This document shows, one piece after another, positions 27,734 through 34,268 of a stretch of 34,268 nucleotides of DNA. The notes under the pieces were generated by a model. The model worked only from the letters and a program-made list of their open reading frames with translations, ran no database searches and had not been told where the DNA came from. Both the position numbers and the translations under genes were made by a program. Within the stretch, counting starts at the first letter, position 1. Every line of letters starts with the position of its first letter. This stretch comes from Cryomorphaceae bacterium. Lineage in GTDB: Bacteria > Bacteroidota > Bacteroidia > Flavobacteriales > Flavobacteriaceae. The stretch spans positions 1 to 34,268 of the forward strand of contig QOQA01000018.1 of the NCBI GenBank assembly GCA_003331875.1, in the 5' to 3' direction.

Positions 27734-29101
27734 TTAAATTAGATTTCTGATTCCACTGAATCCTGTCTCAACATTAACTACTTTTTTCAAACCATTTTTT
27801 TTGATTAATGAGCATGCAATTACACTCCTATATCCACCAGCACAATAAAAGTAAGAATTCACATTTTTATCTAATTTTATATTGGAATCAATTTTTGATA
27901 ATGGGAGATTTATAGAAGATTGAAATTTTCCTTTGCTTAGCTCTAGTTTTTCTCTAACATCAATTATTTGTGAATTATGATGAGATTCCTTAATAAATTG
28001 CTCAGGACTTATTGAGCGAATACTTTCAGTAACATAACCAGCTGACTTCCAAATTTTTAAATCACCATCAAGATAACCTATGCAATTATCAAAACCTACT
28101 CTTGAGAGTCTTGTAATTGCCTCTTCCACTCTATACTTTTCAACAATTAAAATGATTTCTTGATTTATATCCTTAATAATTTCACCAACCCATGGAGCAA
28201 ATCTACCATCCAGTCCAATAAATATTGATCCAGGAATATGTTCAGCACAATATTTTGATGATTTTCTTGTATCCAAAATAACAACATCTTTAGATTTCAT
28301 TTTATGATTAACAAAATCTGAGGCTAATTTTTTAAAACTTTTACTTATTACTTCATCAATTCCCAAATAACCTTCTCTATTTAATTTAACATTTGAAGGA
28401 AAATAAGTGGGTGGGACAGGTAAGTCTGTTACTAATTCCTTAACAAATTCAGTTTTTGATAACTTTCCGTTGAGGCTGTAATTAACTTTTTTTTGATTTG
28501 CCAAAGTATCAACAGTTTCTTTCATCATATTTTTTCCACATGCTGATCCTGCTCCATGACCAGGATATACAATAATACTATCATCCAAAGGTTTTATTCT
28601 ATTGTTTATTGATTCATACAACATTTCAGCTAACTTTTCTTTACTAATGCCTTGATATCTTTGAGCTACATCAGGAATACCAACATCACCTAAAAAAAGA
28701 GTATCACCTGTAAATATTGAGTGTTGTTTATTATTGCTATCAATTAGCAAGTAACTTGAACTTTCAAGCGTATGCCCAGGTGTATGTATAAGTTGAATTT
28801 TTATATCTCCAAGCTTGAAGGTTTTGCAATCCTCGGAAATAATACAATCATATTTTGGATCTGCTTTTGGTCCATAAACTATTGAAGCATCAGTTTTCTT
28901 AGATAAAGTTAAATGCCCGCTAACAAAATCAGCATGAAAATGTGTTTGAAATATATATTTAATTTTTGAGTTTCTTTTTTTAGCTTTTTCTATGTAAATA
29001 TCTACTTCCCTCAAGGGATCAATTATTGCGGATTCACCACCGCTTTCAATAAAATATGAAGCCTGTGACAAGCAACCGGTATATATTTGTTCAACAAACA
29101 T
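27734..29101 (-). CDS. MBL-fold persulfide-dioxygenase-like protein with two C-terminal rhodanese domains
   Basis: FQTHFHADFVSGH, IHTPGHTLESSSY, IFTGDTLFLGDVGIPD, then VVILDTRKSSKYCAEHIPGS and QIIDVREKLELSKGKF...YFYCAGGYRSVIA. Confidence 0.9.
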   Translation of the reverse strand: MFVEQIYTGCLSQASYFIESGGESAIIDPLREVDIYIEKAKKRNSKIKYIFQTHFHADFVSGHLTLSKKTDASIVYGPKADPKYDCIISEDCKTFKLGDIKIQLIHTPGHTLESSSYLLIDSNNKQHSIFTGDTLFLGDVGIPDVAQRYQGISKEKLAEMLYESINNRIKPLDDSIIVYPGHGAGSACGKNMMKETVDTLANQKKVNYSLNGKLSKTEFVKELVTDLPVPPTYFPSNVKLNREGYLGIDEVISKSFKKLASDFVNHKMKSKDVVILDTRKSSKYCAEHIPGSIFIGLDGRFAPWVGEIIKDINQEIILIVEKYRVEEAITRLSRVGFDNCIGYLDGDLKIWKSAGYVTESIRSISPEQFIKESHHNSQIIDVREKLELSKGKFQSSINLPLSKIDSNIKLDKNVNSYFYCAGGYRSVIACSLIKKNGLKKVVNVETGFSGIRNLI

Positions 29102-29151
29102 TACACAAAATTAATAAGAAAGTTTAATAATTGTTTTTTTAAATTAAATTA

Positions 29152-29892
29152 GTGTTAGTGGAATATGGAATAGTTAATTTAAGTTTAGTTCCTATGAGGA
29201 AGAAAAACAATGCAAAATCTGAAATGATTTCACAACTTTTTTTTGGTGAACTTATTGAAATTACCTCAACAAAAAATAATTGGAGCTTAGTTATTTCGAA
29301 CATTGATAAATACAAAGGATGGATAAGAACTTCTCATTTTCTATCAATTTCAAAGTCTGATTACATCAAATTAAATAATAAGAAAAAAAAATTTAGTAAT
29401 ACAGAAATAAATATATCAAACAAAAATATAAGAAAATACACAATACCATCAGGAAGCTTGATTAGCAATTGTAATTATTTAGGTTTTTCTTATGATTTGA
29501 ATAACGTAAGTTTCAATAATATTGAAGAGATCAGTCTGACATTTTTAAATTCTCCTTACGTTTGGGGGGGTAAAACCAAATTTGGTGCTGATTGCTCTGG
29601 TTTTGTCCAAACTGTTTTTAAAATTTATGGAAAAATACTTCCACGTGATGCGTATGAACAGGCATTGGAGGGAATTGAAGTTACTGGCTTTAAAGACTCA
29701 AAAATAGGAGATTTAGCTTTTTTTGGAAAAAAAATTGATGCGATCACTCACGTAGGAATTATAATATCAGCTAATAAAATTATTCATTCGTCAGGAAAAG
29801 TAAGAATTGATCAATTAAATGAACATGGGATTTTTAATCTAGATAAAGAGGAAATTTCACATGATTTAAAATTAATTCGAAGAATAATCTAA
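29152..29892 (+). CDS. C40 (NlpC/P60) peptidase with N-terminal SH3-like domain
   Basis: SPYVWGGKTKFGADCSGFVQTVFKIYGKILPRDAYEQ (catalytic Cys) and AITHVGIIIS (His). SH3-like IVNLSLVPMRKKN...GWIRTSHF. GTG start; an alternative GTG lies at 29158. Confidence 0.9.
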   Translation: MLVEYGIVNLSLVPMRKKNNAKSEMISQLFFGELIEITSTKNNWSLVISNIDKYKGWIRTSHFLSISKSDYIKLNNKKKKFSNTEINISNKNIRKYTIPSGSLISNCNYLGFSYDLNNVSFNNIEEISLTFLNSPYVWGGKTKFGADCSGFVQTVFKIYGKILPRDAYEQALEGIEVTGFKDSKIGDLAFFGKKIDAITHVGIIISANKIIHSSGKVRIDQLNEHGIFNLDKEEISHDLKLIRRII

Positions 29893-31181
29893 TTGCTCAG
29901 TTCCTCTATTTTGGCATTAATCTTCTTGTAACCATCAATATTGTCAAGTTTATAATAAAACTGTGACAATAGTTTTAAAACTTCAACATCATTTGGGTCA
30001 TATTCCAAAGCCATCTCGCAATATGGAATACATTTTCTCCAAACGTCATTAAGGTCCTCTTTAAGTTGATCGTATTTAGCAATATCACTTCTTTTATTTG
30101 ACATAGCAATTTTGTCCATATCACTTATAATAACACTTTGTTCCTCCAACAAAATATTGACAATAGCAACATAAGAGTCAACATAATCAGGTTTAAATTC
30201 TATAGCTTTTTCAAAATAGGATTTTGCATCAGCAGATTCACCCTGTTCCGACGAAATAATACCCAAGTTATAGTATAAAATACCGTTTTTGGGATCTTTT
30301 TCTACTGCCAATGTCATTATGTCCTTGAATTTCTGACGATATTGAGATCTTAAATTATCGTCAGTAGCATTATTACTCAATCTTATGTATAAATCAGCTT
30401 CATTTAATATTAAATATAAATCATCAGGTTGAATTGATCTTGCCTCATTGATTGCTTCAATAGCCAAATCATCCTCACCTTTTTTCACGTATATTAAAGC
30501 AATATTTTTTACAATTTCTGGGTATCTGGATTCAGTTTGACCTATTCTTGGATTTATATATTCTTTTGACGACTGGTATATTTTATATTCTGTTTCAGTT
30601 ACTTTTTCCTCTACACCTGACTGAACATTTGTAATAAAATATTCATCAATAATTCCAGTGTAGCTTTTTTCTTTAAGAGTAAGATAATATTCGAGAGCAA
30701 GATCAAAATTCTCAGCGTTTACTGCACCACTTGCTGCGAAATATAAATAATCAATATTTGTTTCTTTATTCATATCATATGCAAGCAATAGCTTGTCAAC
30801 TCCTTGCATCCATTTTTTTGATGAATTATCCGCAACAGCTGAGTTAACGAGTGCAACTACCAGGATTTCTTCTAAATTTTTATAGTCAAGCTTCATCTCA
30901 GAGTTATAAAAAGAGGTGTTTATTGACATAAGTTTTTCTAAAGAACTTGTTGCTAATACAAAAGACTCTGTTTCAGTATAAATTTTTGTTGCGTAATAAT
31001 AGTACTGAGAATCGGTTTTACTATCTCCAGACAAAAGAAAGTCTTTATTTGAATCTAATAACGATTCAGCTTCCTGAAAAAACTTTTCGTCAATTAATCT
31101 TTTAATTTGTCTTAATTCCTTTTTTTGAGAAAATGAAAAACAAAAAAATAAAACTGCTATATATATATAAATTGATTTCAT
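29889..31181 (-). CDS. Secreted tetratricopeptide-repeat protein
   Basis: Signal peptide (MKSIYIYIAVLFFCFSFSQ) and TPR motifs (GILYYNLGIISSEQGESADAKSYFEKAIEFKPDYVDSY). Confidence 0.85.
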   Translation of the reverse strand: MKSIYIYIAVLFFCFSFSQKKELRQIKRLIDEKFFQEAESLLDSNKDFLLSGDSKTDSQYYYYATKIYTETESFVLATSSLEKLMSINTSFYNSEMKLDYKNLEEILVVALVNSAVADNSSKKWMQGVDKLLLAYDMNKETNIDYLYFAASGAVNAENFDLALEYYLTLKEKSYTGIIDEYFITNVQSGVEEKVTETEYKIYQSSKEYINPRIGQTESRYPEIVKNIALIYVKKGEDDLAIEAINEARSIQPDDLYLILNEADLYIRLSNNATDDNLRSQYRQKFKDIMTLAVEKDPKNGILYYNLGIISSEQGESADAKSYFEKAIEFKPDYVDSYVAIVNILLEEQSVIISDMDKIAMSNKRSDIAKYDQLKEDLNDVWRKCIPYCEMALEYDPNDVEVLKLLSQFYYKLDNIDGYKKINAKIEELSN

Positions 31182-31193
31182 ATTAAAAATATT

Positions 31194-33677
31194 TTATTCC
31201 TCAACAACATCTATTTCATCAATGTCAGTAACTTCTTGGTCATCTAATACAACTTTTGCAACTGCAGCAATTGAATCATTATCTTTAATATTTATCAACT
31301 TGACTCCCTGAGTTGCTCTTCCCATGACTCTTAAATCGTTAACCTCCATTCTAATTGCGATTCCTGATTTATTAATTATCATTAAATCATCTCCATCAGA
31401 AACATTCTTTAAAGATACTAAGTTGCCAGTTTTTTCAGTAATGGAAATGGTTTTTACACCTTTACCACCCCTATTAGTAATTCTATAGTCTTCTAATTTT
31501 GATCTTTTACCATATCCATTTTCTGATACAACCAATATGTCGCTATCCATATCATTAACTGAAATCATTCCAATCACCTCATCATTGTTGTCTTTTAATC
31601 TAACCCCTCTTACACCTGATGCATTTCTACCCATTGGGCGGGTTTTATTTTCCTCAAACCTTATACATTTACCAGACTTAACAGAAACCAAAATTTGTGA
31701 ATTTCCATTAGTTAATTTAGCTTCAAGTAATTCATCATCATCTTTTATTGTAATTGCATTTATACCATTCGATCTTGGTCTTGAATATTGCTCTAATGAT
31801 GTTTTTTTCACTTGACCTTTTTTTGTACACATAATAACGTAATGTTGATTAATATAATCTTCATTTTTTAAGTCTTGCGTACATATAAAAGCTTTGACTT
31901 TGTCATCAGGTTCAATGTTAATTAAGTTTTGAATTGCCCGTCCTTTAGAAATTTTACTCCCTTCGGGAATTTCATAAACTCTCATCCAAAAACATTTTCC
32001 TTTTTGTGTAAAAAACAACATATATTGATGATTAGTACCAACAAAAAGGTGCTCAAGAAAATCCTCGCTTCTGGTTGTGGAGCCACGTTGGCCCACACCT
32101 CCCCTATTTTGAGTTTTGTATTCAGATAATGATGTTCTTTTAATATATCCAGCGTGAGAAATTGTTAGGACAACTTTCTCATCAGGAATCATATCTTCAA
32201 TGCTAAGCTCACCACCCGAAAACTCAATTACGGACTTTCTTTCATCACCATGTGAACTTTTAACCTCTAACAATTCGTCTTTAATGATTGACATTCTCCT
32301 CTCTTTATTAGCTAAAATATCTTTTAAATCCTTGATCAATTCAACTAAACTGTCATATTCATTTCTTAATTTATCTTGCTCAAGACCAGTAAGTTGTCTT
32401 AGTCTCATGTCAACAATTGCCTTGGACTGATTTTCAGACAAATCATATTTCTTTACAAGGTTCAATCTAGCATCATCTGCATTTTTAGAGGCTTTAATTA
32501 TACTAATTATATCATCTATATTGTCTGAGGCTATGATTAATCCTTCAAGAATATGAGCCCTATCTTCTGCTTTTTTTAATTCATATTTTGTCCTTCTAAC
32601 TACAACCTCATGTCTGTGATCAACGAAATGAACAATCATTTCTTTTAAGTTTAGAATTTTAGGCCTCCCTTTAACAAGGGCTATATTATTTACACTGAAA
32701 GATGATTGTAGTGAGGTGTGCTTAAAAAGTTTATTTAAGACGATATTTGGAATAGCATCCCTCTTCAATATATAAACAATTCTCATTCCCTTTCTGTCAG
32801 ACTCATCTCTAATATTTGAAATACCCTCAATTTTTTTATCATTGATAAGTTGAGCTGTTTTTTGAATCATATCTGATTTATTAACCAAATATGGAATTTC
32901 TGTAACTATAATACATTCTCTACCATTAACCTCCTCAAAAATAGCTTTTCCTCTCATTACAACCCTACCTCGTCCTGTTTCAAAGGCTTCTTTTACACCA
33001 TCATAGCCGTATATAATACCACCTGTTGGAAAGTCAGGAGCTTTTATGTGATTTATTAATTCTGAAATTTCAATGTTATTATTATCAATGTAAGCAATTG
33101 TACCATCAATAACTTCACTTAAATTATGTGGAGGCATATTAGTAGCCATACCAACAGCAATACCTGAAGCTCCATTTACTAAAAGATTTGGAATTTTTGT
33201 TGGTAGTACAGTTGGTTCTTTGATAGAATCATCATAATTAAGTTGAAAATCTACGGTATCCTTGTCCAAATCCTGAACCATTTCCTCAGATATCTTTTTA
33301 AGTCTGGCTTCAGTGTATCTCATGGCAGCAGGGCTATCACCATCAATTGATCCAAAATTTCCTTGCCCATCAACGAGCATGTACCTTAGACTCCACTCTT
33401 GAGCCATTCTTACCATAGTATCGTAAACTGAACTATCACCGTGAGGGTGGTATTTACCCAAAACCTCACCTACAATAAAAGCTGATTTTTTATACTTACT
33501 GTTGGATCTCAGTCCTAATTCACTCATGCCGAACAGGACTCTCCTGTGAACAGGTTTTAATCCATCCCGAACATCCGGCAGAGCACGAGAAACAATGACA
33601 GACATTGAATAATCAATGTATGCTGATTTCATAGCTTCTTCAATATTTATTGGAATTAATTTTTCTCCTTCTGCCAT
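31194..33677 (-). CDS. gyrA: DNA gyrase subunit A
   Basis: [63 protein letters not shown], and GyrA-box-like region [13 protein letters not shown]. Confidence 0.97.
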   Translation of the reverse strand: MAEGEKLIPINIEEAMKSAYIDYSMSVIVSRALPDVRDGLKPVHRRVLFGMSELGLRSNSKYKKSAFIVGEVLGKYHPHGDSSVYDTMVRMAQEWSLRYMLVDGQGNFGSIDGDSPAAMRYTEARLKKISEEMVQDLDKDTVDFQLNYDDSIKEPTVLPTKIPNLLVNGASGIAVGMATNMPPHNLSEVIDGTIAYIDNNNIEISELINHIKAPDFPTGGIIYGYDGVKEAFETGRGRVVMRGKAIFEEVNGRECIIVTEIPYLVNKSDMIQKTAQLINDKKIEGISNIRDESDRKGMRIVYILKRDAIPNIVLNKLFKHTSLQSSFSVNNIALVKGRPKILNLKEMIVHFVDHRHEVVVRRTKYELKKAEDRAHILEGLIIASDNIDDIISIIKASKNADDARLNLVKKYDLSENQSKAIVDMRLRQLTGLEQDKLRNEYDSLVELIKDLKDILANKERRMSIIKDELLEVKSSHGDERKSVIEFSGGELSIEDMIPDEKVVLTISHAGYIKRTSLSEYKTQNRGGVGQRGSTTRSEDFLEHLFVGTNHQYMLFFTQKGKCFWMRVYEIPEGSKISKGRAIQNLINIEPDDKVKAFICTQDLKNEDYINQHYVIMCTKKGQVKKTSLEQYSRPRSNGINAITIKDDDELLEAKLTNGNSQILVSVKSGKCIRFEENKTRPMGRNASGVRGVRLKDNNDEVIGMISVNDMDSDILVVSENGYGKRSKLEDYRITNRGGKGVKTISITEKTGNLVSLKNVSDGDDLMIINKSGIAIRMEVNDLRVMGRATQGVKLINIKDNDSIAAVAKVVLDDQEVTDIDEIDVVEE

Positions 33678-33822
33678 TTGATTTTAAATTTGAATAAATA
33701 TAACCATCAATAGAGGAAAACCTCATCAAAAACAGATTCTAATATCATAAACTTATTAACATTTATAAACTAAATTTTGTTAAAAATTCATATGAATAAT
33801 ATTTAATTATTACATTTAATAT

Positions 33823-33841
33823 ATATGTCATTGTGACATAT
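33823..33841. promoter_or_regulatory. Inverted repeat ATATGTCA-ttg-TGACATAT upstream of clpC
   Basis: Perfect 8-bp arms with a 3-nt spacer, about 35 nt before the clpC ATG, followed by a T8 tract. Confidence 0.4.
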
Positions 33842-33876
33842 GTTTTTTTTGGTACAGGTTTTGATTTTTTTTTAGT

Positions 33877-34268
33877 ATGGATGATAATTTTTCTTCAAGA
33901 GTAAAGGACGTAATAACATACAGTAAAGAAGAAGCTATAAGGCTGGGTCATGATTTCATTGGTACTGAACATTTACTTCTAGGCATCTTAAGAGATGGTG
34001 GAGGAAAAGCAATAAAAATTTTAAAATCCTTAGAAATAGATCTTGATTTTTTGAAAAGAAAAATTGAGATATTAAGCCCACCAAATCCAATAATGAACTA
34101 TGAAGAAAATCTTAGAAAGAATCTTCACTTAACAAGACAAGCAGAAAGGGCATTAAAAACAACATTTTTAGAAGCTAAATTATTTCAAGGCAATTCAATA
34201 AATACTGCCCACTTATTACTTTGTATTTTAAGAAATGAAAATGATCCTACAACTAAATTGCTTGAAAA
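33877..34268 (+). CDS. clpC: ATP-dependent Clp protease ATP-binding subunit ClpC, N-terminal fragment (3' truncated by window edge)
   Basis: Translation from ATG 33877: MDDNFSSRVKDVITYSKEEAIRLGHDFIGTEHLLLGILRDGGGKAIKIL, a Clp_N repeat. Absent from the ORF track because it has no stop in the window. Confidence 0.9.
   Translation, partial: MDDNFSSRVKDVITYSKEEAIRLGHDFIGTEHLLLGILRDGGGKAIKILKSLEIDLDFLKRKIEILSPPNPIMNYEENLRKNLHLTRQAERALKTTFLEAKLFQGNSINTAHLLLCILRNENDPTTKLLE

Noticed and set aside
29106-29113. Minus-strand TAATTTTG (exact TAnnTTTG) upstream of the MBL-rhodanese gene
   Set aside because: Only about 5 nt from the start codon, so it would imply a leaderless transcript; no -33 element seen, and chance occurrence is likely in AT-rich DNA.
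31158-31169. (TA)6 tract in the signal peptide of the TPR protein as a possible phase-variation tract
   Set aside because: Only 12 bp in a very AT-rich genome, and it encodes a plausible YIYI signal segment. Too short to claim phase variation.
31537-32430. Plus-strand ORFs antisense to gyrA
   Set aside because: Shadow ORFs of a conserved housekeeping gene.
31194-33677. Possible quinolone-resistance substitutions in GyrA
   Set aside because: The QRDR reads [10 protein letters not shown], with the usual Ser and Asp positions intact, so there is no resistance signature.
1-34268. CRISPR arrays, IS elements, prophage, toxin-antitoxin or defence genes
   Set aside because: No regularly spaced repeats, transposase/integrase motifs, or recognisable defence or TA proteins were found on reading the ORFs and intergenic regions.

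Overview
AT-rich, gene-dense chromosomal window that looks like a marine Flavobacteriia/Bacteroidota genome, judged from the gyrA/clpC, ftsK-lolA-lptG-ribB and rocD/amidinotransferase neighbourhoods, TAnnTTTG-type -7 elements and short lipoprotein signals. I support about 27 complete CDSs, two CDSs cut by the window edges (an M20 peptidase and ClpC), one tRNA-Ser(TGA) and one intrinsic terminator. Most of the window is housekeeping. The accessory part is 12.8-27.4 kb: two essentially gap-free, divergent transcription units. The minus arm has 7 genes: KDPG-type aldolase, KDG-type kinase, RhaT-like transporter, aldehyde dehydrogenase, enolase-superfamily dehydratase/cycloisomerase and two paralogous right-handed beta-helix lipoproteins. 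The plus arm has 4 genes: CxPSR sulfatase, large GH2, YwaF-like membrane protein and a SAM methyltransferase. They share a 62-nt intergenic region with a CAAATTgAATTTG palindrome. My leading hypothesis is a SusC/D-less locus for a sulfated galactan or anhydrosugar, with a DauABCD-like 3,6-anhydro-D-galactose route and two beta-helix proteins as candidate new CAZymes. Specificity is inferred, not shown. Other items of interest: a degenerate GTP cyclohydrolase II half on RibB (RibBX-like), overlapping 3' ends at all five convergent gene pairs, a persulfide-dioxygenase-like protein with one dead and one live rhodanese domain, and a palindrome upstream of clpC. No CRISPR array, IS element or prophage was seen.
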